9,869 nt of DNA from CAYWNK01 sp047639615 (GTDB lineage Bacteria; Planctomycetota; UBA1135; GCA-002686595), in the NCBI GenBank assembly GCA_047639615.1, contig JBLIOL010000214.1, forward strand, positions 1-9,869. The letters are read 5' to 3'. Position 1 is the stretch's first letter, and every line of letters begins with the position of its first letter. Position numbers and translations under genes: made by a program. The notes under the pieces are model-generated. The model was not told the DNA's origin. It saw only the letters and a list, made by a program, of their open reading frames with translations, and did not search any database. Shown here one piece after another: positions 1 to 6,949 of the stretch.

Positions 1-489
1 CGCTGGTATAGCTCTTCGGAGAAGAAGGCCCGCTGGAAGTGGCTGCGCAACTTGCCGCATGCCTTGGAGCGCGGACGCTTCAGCCTGGTGCATGGCTCAC
101 CCCGGGACCCCGTGCGCGAGTACGTGCTCTCCACGGACGGCATTCTCAACCCTGTCAAGCTGCGGGCAATCTTTGACTCCTTCGAGTCCGTGGCCGTGGC
201 CGGTCACACGCACCACCCCGGCATGCACACCGAAGACCTGCGCTTCGCCACCTTGCATGGGGAGCAGACGGTCACCATGGAGTTGCCCGAGGATGGCAAG
301 GCCTTCATCAACGTGGGCTCCGTGGGGCAGCCGCGCGACGGTGATAGTCGGGCTTGCTACGCGATCCTCGAGGATCACCAGGTGACCTGGCATCGGGTTG
401 CCTATGACTTCCGCATCACCCAGGACAAGATCCGCGCCACCGGCCGGCTGTCCGAACTCCTGGCGCGACGCCTGGAGATGGGCAAGTAA
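1..489 (+). CDS. Calcineurin-like metallophosphoesterase, C-terminal part (5' truncated by window edge)
   Basis: The reading frame is open from base 1 and ends at TAA 487-489, giving 162 visible residues. It shows the C-terminal half of the small calcineurin-like phosphoesterase domain (PF12850/YfcE-like): LVHGSP (visible residues 29-34) supplies a metal-binding His, VAGHTHHPG (66-74) is the classic GHTH metal motif, and INVGSVGQPRDGD is the family's conserved C-terminal strand and turn. Members hydrolyse phosphomonoesters or diesters with a two-metal centre in the cytoplasm; the substrate cannot be told from sequence. The N-terminal metal motifs (DxH, GDxxD, GNHD/E), normally in the first 80-100 residues, lie outside the window. 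An internal TTG at 52 is possible but would exclude residues that fit the family, so I treat the gene as entering from the left. It converges on the proline dehydrogenase gene with 7 bases between stops. Family is secure; specific role unknown. Confidence 0.88.
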   Translation, partial: RWYSSSEKKARWKWLRNLPHALERGRFSLVHGSPRDPVREYVLSTDGILNPVKLRAIFDSFESVAVAGHTHHPGMHTEDLRFATLHGEQTVTMELPEDGKAFINVGSVGQPRDGDSRACYAILEDHQVTWHRVAYDFRITQDKIRATGRLSELLARRLEMGK

Positions 490-496
490 GCCCGCG

Positions 497-1396
497 CTAC
501 TTGCGCTTGAGCAGGCCGCGTAGCACGTGGCCGAAGATCTCGGGGTTCTTGCGCAGGCGGCGCTGGGAGTAGGCGCGCCACTGCGGTCCGTAGGGCACGT
601 AGACGCGCACCTTGTGGCCAGCCGCGCGCCAGTTCTGCCAGAGGGGTTGCTGCACGCCTAGGAGCACTTCGAATTCGTAGCGCGAGGGATCCACGCCGCG
701 ATCCTTGCAGGAGCGCAGGAGGCGCGCGCCGAGGTGTTCGTCGTGGGTGGCGAAGGCAACCCGGTGGCCGGCCTTGAAGAGCGCTTCGCTGAGCTCCAAG
801 AACGAGTCGCGAATGGCTTGGGAATGCGTGTGCGCGATCTCTTCGGGCTCCAGGTAGATGCCCTTGACCATGCGCACATCGACGGGCCCCTCGGGCAGCT
901 TGGTGATGTCGTCTGCGGTGCGCAAGAGGCGCGACTGTAGGACGATGCCCACGTTGCTGTGCTCGGCGCGCAGGCGCGCGAAGATGTCGAGCGTGTCCTG
1001 GGTGGTGGTGTGGTCTTCCATCTCCACGCGCACGAACTGTCCGATGGCGGCGCAGTGCACCAGGAGCTCTGCGTAGAGCTCGTGGCACAGCTCCTTGGAG
1101 ATGCGTAGGCCGAAGTGCGTGGGTTTGATGGAGACGTAGGAGTCGAGCTTGCGCGTGGCGGAATCGCTGGCGGCTTGCTTGTAGGACTCCAACACCGTGC
1201 GCGCTTCGGCTTCTCCGGAGACGTCCTCACCGAGGATGTCGAGGATGCCGCTGTAGCCGCGCTGGCTCAGGTCCTCCAGGCAGCCCAAGGCTTCCTCCAG
1301 GGTCTCGCCCGCGATGTAGCGCGCTGAGAGGCGGCGCATCACGGAACGCGGGATGAGGGGCAAGGTGGCGACGGCGATTTTGTGCAGGATTCCCAT
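497..1396 (-). CDS. Proline dehydrogenase (monofunctional, PRODH/PutB type)
   Basis: This 299-residue FAD-dependent TIM-barrel enzyme oxidises L-proline to delta-1-pyrroline-5-carboxylate, the first step of proline catabolism, passing electrons to the quinone pool. The length matches monofunctional bacterial PRODH. Barrel strands are readable in order: DILGEDV (53-59), YVSIKPTHFGL (87-97, with the strand-2 Lys), RVEMEDHTTTQDT (123-135), VGIVLQSRL (149-157), DVRMVKGIYLEP (173-184), AFATHDEHL (214-222), YEFEVLLGVQ (240-249) and VYVPYGPQWRAYSQRRL (265-281), whose paired Arg bind the proline carboxylate. I chose ATG at 1396-1394 because the family begins close to this point. The frame stays open another 64 codons upstream, but that stretch runs across cutA and reads as non-protein-like. 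A weak AAGAG lies a few bases before the ATG. No partner P5C dehydrogenase is visible in the window. Confidence 0.95.
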   Translation of the reverse strand: MGILHKIAVATLPLIPRSVMRRLSARYIAGETLEEALGCLEDLSQRGYSGILDILGEDVSGEAEARTVLESYKQAASDSATRKLDSYVSIKPTHFGLRISKELCHELYAELLVHCAAIGQFVRVEMEDHTTTQDTLDIFARLRAEHSNVGIVLQSRLLRTADDITKLPEGPVDVRMVKGIYLEPEEIAHTHSQAIRDSFLELSEALFKAGHRVAFATHDEHLGARLLRSCKDRGVDPSRYEFEVLLGVQQPLWQNWRAAGHKVRVYVPYGPQWRAYSQRRLRKNPEIFGHVLRGLLKRK

Positions 1397-1460
1397 AGCT
1401 CTTGTGCCGCGGATTCTATCCGAGTGCTTTCCTCGCCCCCAGCTATCTATGCTGGTCCCT
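1397..1460. promoter_or_regulatory. Divergent intergenic region with possible back-to-back promoters
   Basis: These 64 bases separate the proline dehydrogenase and cutA starts, so both leftward and rightward promoters should lie in or next to them. On the minus strand, TAGAAT (plus-strand 1413-1418) matches the sigma-70 -10 box at five of six positions and sits 16 bases before the proline dehydrogenase ATG. On the plus strand, TATGCT (1448-1453) lies 7 bases before the cutA ATG. Neither has a convincing -35 box at 16-18 bases. Both placements would give very short or no leaders. This is a pattern call only. Confidence 0.3.
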
Positions 1461-1793
1461 ATGGACAGCAATCCGCGTCTGGTGCTCAGCACCGCTCCTG
1501 ACCCCGTGGTGGCCCGCCGCCTGGCCACGGGCTTGGTCGCCGGCCACCTGGCCGCCTGCGTTAATTTATTGCCCGGAGTGACTAGCATCTACGGCTGGGA
1601 GGGAGCTGTGGAGGAGGCCAGCGAGGTGCTGATGGTGATCAAGACCCGGGCGGCCCTGGTGGAGCGGGTCGAGAGCTTCCTCGGGGAGGAGCACCCTTAC
1701 GCTACGCCTGAGTGCGTCAGCTTGGCTCCGGAGCGGGTCGAGGCGCGCTACCTGCAGTGGCTCATGAAGTGGACCGAGGAGGCTGGAGCGTGA
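1461..1793 (+). CDS. cutA: CutA1 family divalent-cation tolerance protein
   Basis: The 110-residue product matches the full length of the CutA family, small trimeric ferredoxin-like proteins. The diagnostic core is intact: AACVNLLPGVTSIYGWEG (31-48), then EASEVLMVIKTR (52-63) and EEHPYATPE (76-84). The Cys at 33 corresponds to the conserved Cys linked to copper binding in family members. CutA was named for copper tolerance in E. coli, but its molecular role is still debated and often described as signalling or metal binding. ATG 1461 is chosen because MDSNPRLVLST places the first beta strand where the family begins; ATG 1449 would add only four residues. Neither start has a clear Shine-Dalgarno sequence. 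The stop codon overlaps the GTG start of the downstream transporter, so the two are probably co-transcribed and translationally coupled. Confidence 0.94.
   Translation: MDSNPRLVLSTAPDPVVARRLATGLVAGHLAACVNLLPGVTSIYGWEGAVEEASEVLMVIKTRAALVERVESFLGEEHPYATPECVSLAPERVEARYLQWLMKWTEEAGA
1776..1782 (+). promoter_or_regulatory. Strong ribosome binding site for the SLC13-type transporter
   Basis: GAGGAGG lies 7 bases before the GTG at 1790, inside the last codons of cutA. It is the best Shine-Dalgarno match in the window. It decides the GTG 1790 start over longer upstream readings in the same frame. Confidence 0.75.
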
Positions 1794-3367
1794 GCGCAGC
1801 GCCCACATTGGCAGAGCCTGAGGAGCGCAGCCTGCATGCCCGCCTAGGGCTGTGGATCGGGCCGCTCGCCTGCGCTTTGATCCTGGCCGGATTGCTGCCT
1901 GGTCTGGACTCGGCCCAGCGCGCGGTGGCCGGCGTCACGGCCTGGACCGTGACCTGGTGGATGACCGGTGCGGTGCCCGTGGGGGCGGCCTCGCTCTTGC
2001 CGGCGGCGCTCTTCCCCGTGCTGGGGGTGATGCCCGCTTCGGTGGCGGCGCCGATCTACCTGCGCGACTTGGTGATGCTCTTTCTGGGCGCCTTCGTGAT
2101 CGCCCTGGGCCTCGAGCGCTGGGGGGTGCATCGGCGCATGGCCTTGTCGATCTTGGTGCGCTTTGGAACCTCGCGCAGGCTGCTGGTGCTGGGCTTCATG
2201 TGCGCGGCAGCCTTCACATCCTGTTGGATCAACAACACCGCGACCACGCTGCTGATGCTGCCGATCGTGCTGGCGGTGCTTGATAGGGTCGAAGGCGATG
2301 GGGAGCAACAGAGCCACAGCTCCTTCGCTACCTGCCTGCTGCTGGGCACGGCCTATGCGGCATCCGTGGGAGGCATGGGGAGCCCCGTGGGCACGGCGCC
2401 CAACCAGGAGTTCCTGGGCCAGCTCGCTCAGCGTTTTCCTGAGGCCCCGAAGCTGGGCTTCGGGGATTGGATGTTGGCCTGGATGCCCTTCGTCATTCTC
2501 TTCGTGCCCATGGCCTGGTGGTTGCTCACGCGCGTCCTGTTGCCTATTCCGGCCGATGATGCGGGTGACTCCGGCATCGAGGCCGTGCGCGAGGAGCGCG
2601 CGAATCAAGGTCCCATGAACTCGGCTCAGCGGCGTATGGCCGTGGTCTTCGGGGCCACCGCACTGCTGTGGGTGACGCGCGCGGACCTGAACATCGGCAG
2701 CCTGCAGATCCCTGGCTGGTCGCGGCTCTTGTACGGCAGCGCGGCCTCGGATCCGCTCTGGCTGGCGGCCCACAAGAACGACGTGTCGGACGCGACGGTG
2801 GCGATCTTCATGGCGCTCGTGTGCTTTGCCTTGCCCGCGGGCAAGGGGCGTGGGGCGCTGATGGACTGGCGCACGGCCAAGCGCCTGCCCTGGGACGTGC
2901 TGCTGCTCCTGGGCGGCGGCTTCTGCATCGCCAAGGGCTTCCAGGTGAGCGGCCTGGATCGCGTACTGGGCGGGCTGCTGGCGCCGCTGTATGAGGACAC
3001 CTCCTCGTGGCTGGTGGTGGGGGGCACGGCCCTGCTGGTGAGTTTCCTGACCGAGCTCACCTCCAACACCGCCACCACGGCCGTGTTGCTGCCCGTGGTG
3101 GGCGCTGCCGGGGTCCAGGCGGGCCTGGATCCAGTCTCGGTCATGGCTCCAGCGGCCCTGGCGGCCTCCGCAGCCTTCATGATGCCCGTGGCTACGCCCC
3201 CCAATGCGGTGGTCTTCGGCAGCGGCAGGCTCAAAATTGGCACGATGGCCCGGGTGGGGCTGGTACTCAATTTGCTGGCTGTGGTGCTCCTAACGCTGGT
3301 CTTCCAGCTCTGGGTGCGGCGCGTGTGGCATGTGGAGGACGGTCTTCCCAGCTGGGCAGGCGGTTGA
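1790..3367 (+). CDS. SLC13/DASS family sodium-coupled anion (dicarboxylate-type) transporter
   Basis: This 525-residue inner-membrane protein has the two inverted repeats of the divalent anion:Na+ symporter family. Repeat 1 carries SCWINNTATTLLMLP (144-158) and GGMGSPVGTAPN (194-205). Repeat 2 carries WDVLLLLGGGF (368-378), KGFQVSGL (382-389), TELTSNTATTAVLLP (421-435) and VATPPN (467-472). The paired SNT-type motifs form the substrate and sodium sites in VcINDY and human NaCT. Here the second is a normal S425-N426-T427, while the first is N148-N149-T150 with Asn in place of Ser. Family members import succinate, malate, citrate or sulfate; the substrate is not certain here. The GTG start is fixed by the ideal GAGGAGG 7 bases upstream and by the 4-base overlap with cutA. 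A longer frame to 1712 would only read through cutA. The next gene begins about 50 bases after the stop. Confidence 0.93.
   Translation: MSAAPTLAEPEERSLHARLGLWIGPLACALILAGLLPGLDSAQRAVAGVTAWTVTWWMTGAVPVGAASLLPAALFPVLGVMPASVAAPIYLRDLVMLFLGAFVIALGLERWGVHRRMALSILVRFGTSRRLLVLGFMCAAAFTSCWINNTATTLLMLPIVLAVLDRVEGDGEQQSHSSFATCLLLGTAYAASVGGMGSPVGTAPNQEFLGQLAQRFPEAPKLGFGDWMLAWMPFVILFVPMAWWLLTRVLLPIPADDAGDSGIEAVREERANQGPMNSAQRRMAVVFGATALLWVTRADLNIGSLQIPGWSRLLYGSAASDPLWLAAHKNDVSDATVAIFMALVCFALPAGKGRGALMDWRTAKRLPWDVLLLLGGGFCIAKGFQVSGLDRVLGGLLAPLYEDTSSWLVVGGTALLVSFLTELTSNTATTAVLLPVVGAAGVQAGLDPVSVMAPAALAASAAFMMPVATPPNAVVFGSGRLKIGTMARVGLVLNLLAVVLLTLVFQLWVRRVWHVEDGLPSWAGG
2829..2846. repeat. 18-bp perfect palindrome inside the transporter gene
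   Basis: CCTTGCCCGCGGGCAAGG is identical to its reverse complement over all 18 bases. It encodes LPAGKG near residue 350, a polar loop between the two transporter repeats. It could form a cruciform or an mRNA hairpin, or be chance in GC-rich coding DNA. Confidence 0.6.
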
Positions 3368-3416
3368 GCTGCGCGCACTCGACACGCCCGCGCTGATGAT
3401 CGACACTTCCGCCTGC

Positions 3417-4781
3417 ATGTCCCTGCCTCTTCGATCCATGATCCCACTGGCCCTGCTGGTGCTCGCCGCCTGTGGGGCGGAGGAACCGTTGCGTCCGGGG
3501 GTGCCGCCGCGGCATCTGGTGCTGGTGACGGTGGAGGGCATGCGGGCGGATCACTCCTCGGCCTACCTCTATGGGCGCCGGACCACGAGCTTCGAGATCG
3601 ACGCGGGCGGGTTGGAGCGGGGGCGCGCCCTGACCCCCGATCACCTGGCGCAGGCGGGCGTGCTGTTCCGGCACGCGTCCGCGCCCTCCGGGCAGGTTGA
3701 GCTTTCCCTGGGCGCACTGCTCGCAGGCGCGCGGCCCTTGGAGGTTGATTACAGGGATGACGTGCGGCGCTTCACCCTTGCCGAGCGTTTCGCGCAGAAG
3801 GGCTTTCACTGCGCGGCCTTCGTGAGCCAGTCGAACGGTCCCACGGCGCCGGCTAATCGCCGGGGCTTTCGCTCCTTCGAGGAGGGCGAGAACGACCTAG
3901 CGGCCTTGGGCTCGGCGGTGAGCTTCATGGCGGAACACGACTGGGGCAATCAGCAGGGAGTCTTCCTGTGGTTGCACCTCTCCGGACCGATCTATCCCTT
4001 TGAGCCGCCCACCTTTCCGCAGAACTATCACGGCGATCAGCCCGTGGATTACGCAGCACTGTTCGCGGATCCGGCTTACGCCGGATCCATGCAAGTGCCC
4101 TTGCCCACGCGCGAGGAGCTGCGCGCCCGTACGGATCTACTGCCTGCGGACGTTGAACACTTGGAGGCCTTGTACGACGGGGAGCTGGCGCATACCTCCT
4201 ACCTGATCTGGCTGACCTTGGACCTCCTGCGTTACTTCTCGGAGACGGAGGACGCGATGGCCGATGCGTTGCTCTGTGTTGCGGGTGTGAACGGGATGCA
4301 ACTCGATCCAGCGCGGCCGGGTTTTGCTTCGGCGGATTCCTCGGATGATGCGGCCCTGGGGGTGCCCTTGCTGCTGCACCATCCCGCGAGTTTGACGGGT
4401 CGGCGTGTGCTGGAGTCCCAGGTGACGCTTGAGGACTTGCCGCGTACCTTCGCCGACTGGTTCGACCTGGAGGGACGCGAGGACTTGCGCGGACGAAGTC
4501 TGTTGGCGCTTATGGATCGCGAGCCCCGCGAGAGCTTCGAGGAGCGGGCTAGCTGCAGCTACGACATCGCCTCCGTCGAGGTTAGCGCACGCGGCCCCGT
4601 CTGGCGCCTGACTGTGCCTCTGAGGGATCTCGGTGAGGTCGGCGCGCCCATGCCCAGTTCGGCCAGATTCGAGCCCGTCATGGGTCTGCGCCGCTTGCCG
4701 GTGGATCCCGATGGCAGCGCAGCTTTGGGCTTGCTCGAAGAGCTGCGCGCTTGGGCCCTGTCACAGAGGGAATGGCGATGA
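3417..4781 (+). CDS. Sulfatase-fold lipoprotein with degenerate active site (probable pseudoenzyme)
   Basis: Starting at ATG 3417 gives a 454-residue lipoprotein: signal MSLPLRSMIPLALLVLAAC with lipobox Cys at 19. ATG 3396 and 3438 are alternatives; none has a clear Shine-Dalgarno site. Sulfatase/alkaline-phosphatase superfamily landmarks appear in order: HLVLVTVEGMRADH (33-46), a stretch ending LLAGARP (101-107) like the LLTGxxP turn, FTLAERFAQKGFHCAAFVS (119-137), FLWLHLSGPIYPFEPP (183-198), YDGELAHT (253-260), and GVPLLLHHPASLTGRRV (315-331) through LEDLPRTF (338-345) to LRGRSLLALM (357-366). The catalytic residues are gone. The first metal Asp is Glu40, the nucleophile position (C/S/T of CxPxR) aligns with Val94, FDPH reads SGPI (189-192), and the DHG metal motif reads VNG (291-293). 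I infer loss of hydrolase activity with retention of fold, perhaps as a binding or scaffold protein in the envelope. The stop overlaps the next gene by ATGA. Confidence 0.82.
   Translation: MSLPLRSMIPLALLVLAACGAEEPLRPGVPPRHLVLVTVEGMRADHSSAYLYGRRTTSFEIDAGGLERGRALTPDHLAQAGVLFRHASAPSGQVELSLGALLAGARPLEVDYRDDVRRFTLAERFAQKGFHCAAFVSQSNGPTAPANRRGFRSFEEGENDLAALGSAVSFMAEHDWGNQQGVFLWLHLSGPIYPFEPPTFPQNYHGDQPVDYAALFADPAYAGSMQVPLPTREELRARTDLLPADVEHLEALYDGELAHTSYLIWLTLDLLRYFSETEDAMADALLCVAGVNGMQLDPARPGFASADSSDDAALGVPLLLHHPASLTGRRVLESQVTLEDLPRTFADWFDLEGREDLRGRSLLALMDREPRESFEERASCSYDIASVEVSARGPVWRLTVPLRDLGEVGAPMPSSARFEPVMGLRRLPVDPDGSAALGLLEELRAWALSQREWR
4067..4088. repeat. Perfect 9-bp inverted repeat with 4-base loop inside the pseudo-sulfatase gene
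   Basis: GGATCCGGC (4067-4075), loop TTAC (4076-4079) and GCCGGATCC (4080-4088) form a perfect GC-rich stem within codons for DPAYAGS. There is no T-run after it, so it does not resemble a terminator. Confidence 0.65.
4766..4770 (+). promoter_or_regulatory. Ribosome binding site deciding the 4778 start
   Basis: GAGGG within the last codons of the sulfatase-like gene lies 7 bases before ATG 4778 but only 1 base before ATG 4772. It therefore favours ATG 4778, the start that makes the 4-base ATGA overlap with the upstream stop. Confidence 0.6.
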
Positions 4782-6949
4782 ACGCACGGGGCCACGCACC
4801 TGAACTCAATCCGCCGGGCTCCTCCCTGGCGGGGGCGCTCGCTTGTCTCTTTGCGCTGCTTGCGGGTGGCGCGGGCTTGGCTCTGATCGGTGCCTTGCCG
4901 GCGGAGCGTACGGCTGTGCTCTCGGCGCCGATTCTATTGGGTGGAGCGGCCTATCCTCTATTGCTGCGAGCTACGCCGGGGGAGCCAGCCTTCCTGAAGG
5001 TGCTGCTCTTCGGTGTGCTGGGCTCGCCCTTCGTACTGCTTTTGATCGCGGCGGTGGCGCGCTTGTTCTTGCCACCGCGGCAGGCCATGGGCGCGGCCTT
5101 CTTGGCCGTGGCCTTCCTGCAGCCTTTGGCGCTGGGCCGGCCCTTGCGTTTCGAGCGACCGGGCGCGGCGGCGGTGAGCGCCTTGGCCTTGGCCGTGGGC
5201 TTGGGCAGCTACTTGGCTTGGCTCCTATTCGCCGATGCGGGTGGCGCGCGCCAGTTGGTGCCGGGCGCTCTGCGTCACGCGGGTTTGGCCCAGGGACTGC
5301 TGCGTGCAGGCCCGCTCGAAAACCCTTGGCTGGCTGGTACGCCGGCTCATTGGGCGAGCGCCTATCACGGGCTGACGGCGCTGGTGGCGGCGAGCCTCGA
5401 GCTGGACGTCGTGCGCGCGCAGGCGGTCCTGGCGGTTGGGGCGGCCACTTGCATGCCGCTCGCCTTGTACTTTCTCGCGGCTCCTATCTGGCAGCGAGCT
5501 GGGGCCTGCGCTCTGGCGGCGCCCATGGCGCTCTTTGGTTGGAATGCGGCGGCTGGCTTGCGCGGGCTGAGTGGGCCCCCGCAAGAGGGGCTGGGTTTCT
5601 GGGCGCAACAGCTCGCTCAATTGACCGGCAGTGCGACTCCGGGCGCACTGCACTATGGACTCTCGAGCTTCGTGGCGGCGGGGCCTGAGCTCTTGGCTAC
5701 GACTCTCGCTGTGGCAGCGTGGATGGCCGGGGCGCATGCCCTGCGTCACGGTGCACGCCCCTGGCCGGCGCTCTGCGCGCTGTTGCACCTGGCGGCGATC
5801 TCTGTGGATCCGCGCTTGGGTGTGGTGGCGGGTTTGGCGACCCTGTGTGCTTACGTGTTGCTCGTGCTGCGACCTACGACGCGTAAGGCGGCGGGGGCGA
5901 GCATGGGGTGGGCAGCGCTGGCGATCTTACTGCTGGGCTTCGCCCTGGTGCGACTGTTGCCGGCGGGCAGTAGTCAGTACCCGGAGCCGGCACCTTGGGA
6001 CGCCCACCCGAGCAACTTCGGCTTGGCCTTGGTGTTTGCTGCGGGCCCGATGCTGGTCCTAGGCCTGTTGGGGTTGCTGCCGAGTGCACGGCGCATGAAT
6101 GACGGGGAGGGCAACTCCGGTGGCGGGGTGGTGGCCCTGCTGCTCGGTGTGGCGGTGTTGATTCCGGCGGCCGGTGCGGCCCACGAATTACTCGGTGTGG
6201 GCAAACTCGAACACTTGGCGCGACCCGCGGCGGACATCCTGCGCCTGGGGAGTTTTCCCCTGGGGGTCTTGGCGGCGGGCGGATTGGCGAGCCTCCTGCG
6301 CGGAAGCATGGGGCGACGGGTGGTCGGCGCTAGTCTGGCGCTAATCCTTGGCTTCGGCGCTGTGCGCATGAGCTTGCACGCGGCGGGTGCGCACCAGGAG
6401 TTGGCGCAGTTGCAGGGGCCGCTCGTGGAGCGCGGTACCCAGCTCGACCTGGCCCAGGTGCGTCCCCAGGACGAGGCCTTTGCAGCGGCTCTCATGGATC
6501 TGCGCGAGGATCCTGTGGCGCGCGCGGGCAACCCGATCTTGCTCTGCGCGCTGGACGCTGGGGGGCCGCCCCGGGAGGGCCCGGAGTTCGCACGCAATCG
6601 TTTACACCTGGCGGGTCTGGTGGCGGATATGCCGCTGCTCTTGTGCGTCAGTCGCCAGGTGGAATTTGGACAACGGCAGGGACCGCAGCGAGAGGAGCTC
6701 CTCAGCCGCGCCTTTACCAGTGACAAGGGCGCCTCGCCGGAGTGGGTTCCCTTGCTGGTTGGACTCGAACGCCCCGTGGTGGTACTGGTGCGTGAGACGG
6801 ATCGCGTGCGTACTACCCCTGTTGGGAAGCGCGGCTCCGCTCGAGGGATCGAATTGGACTTGGGCCGCTTCGGCGCGAAGACCCTCTGGCGTAACGAGCA
6901 GCTGACGCTCCTGCGCACGGACTACAAGCAGGCCGGTGGCGCGCGATGA
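4778..6949 (+). CDS. Polytopic membrane protein, GT-C-type glycosyltransferase-like
   Basis: A 723-residue inner-membrane protein with about a dozen hydrophobic segments up to residue 530, then a roughly 190-residue mostly soluble C-terminal domain. The long first outer loop, with ARQLVPGALRHAGLAQGLLR (157-176) followed by ENPWLAGTPAHWASAYHGL (181-199), resembles the loop of GT-C/GT39-like proteins that hold a polyprenyl-phosphate-sugar or acceptor site. These often read H-x-G..l.NPylaG.Pl.YH..hhl. The acidic residue expected near the start of that loop is not obvious; D153 and E181 are the nearest candidates. The C-terminal domain has LVADMPLLLCV (614-624) and RPVVVLVRETDR (665-676), like the small alpha/beta domain ending such proteins. 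No exact family can be named. ATG 4778 is chosen for GAGGG 7 bases upstream and overlaps the previous stop; its own stop overlaps the next start. Activity as a glycosyltransferase is an inference. Confidence 0.72.
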   Translation: MNARGHAPELNPPGSSLAGALACLFALLAGGAGLALIGALPAERTAVLSAPILLGGAAYPLLLRATPGEPAFLKVLLFGVLGSPFVLLLIAAVARLFLPPRQAMGAAFLAVAFLQPLALGRPLRFERPGAAAVSALALAVGLGSYLAWLLFADAGGARQLVPGALRHAGLAQGLLRAGPLENPWLAGTPAHWASAYHGLTALVAASLELDVVRAQAVLAVGAATCMPLALYFLAAPIWQRAGACALAAPMALFGWNAAAGLRGLSGPPQEGLGFWAQQLAQLTGSATPGALHYGLSSFVAAGPELLATTLAVAAWMAGAHALRHGARPWPALCALLHLAAISVDPRLGVVAGLATLCAYVLLVLRPTTRKAAGASMGWAALAILLLGFALVRLLPAGSSQYPEPAPWDAHPSNFGLALVFAAGPMLVLGLLGLLPSARRMNDGEGNSGGGVVALLLGVAVLIPAAGAAHELLGVGKLEHLARPAADILRLGSFPLGVLAAGGLASLLRGSMGRRVVGASLALILGFGAVRMSLHAAGAHQELAQLQGPLVERGTQLDLAQVRPQDEAFAAALMDLREDPVARAGNPILLCALDAGGPPREGPEFARNRLHLAGLVADMPLLLCVSRQVEFGQRQGPQREELLSRAFTSDKGASPEWVPLLVGLERPVVVLVRETDRVRTTPVGKRGSARGIELDLGRFGAKTLWRNEQLTLLRTDYKQAGGAR

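Noticed and set aside
1397..1588. 64-codon N-terminal extension of proline dehydrogenase
   Set aside because: It overlaps cutA on the other strand, is not protein-like, and family members begin near ATG 1396.
1844..2773. 309-codon antisense open frame over the transporter gene
   Set aside because: Its composition is dominated by Arg, Gln, Pro, Gly and His, as expected from reading GC-rich coding DNA backwards. The sense strand encodes a clear DASS transporter.
3330..3416. Earlier ATG starts (3330, 3396) for the sulfatase-like gene
   Set aside because: ATG 3330 lies inside the transporter gene and gives a non-signal N-terminus. ATG 3396 remains possible but pushes the lipoprotein signal seven residues inward.
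2626..3717. 363-codon antisense open frame spanning the transporter end and the sulfatase-like gene
   Set aside because: It crosses two well-supported sense genes and is rich in Arg, Pro and Ser with no domain pattern.
5974..6918. 314-codon antisense open frame opposite the 723-residue membrane protein
   Set aside because: Ser/Arg/Pro-rich shadow frame with no recognisable motif; the sense frame has membrane segments and overlap-style junctions.
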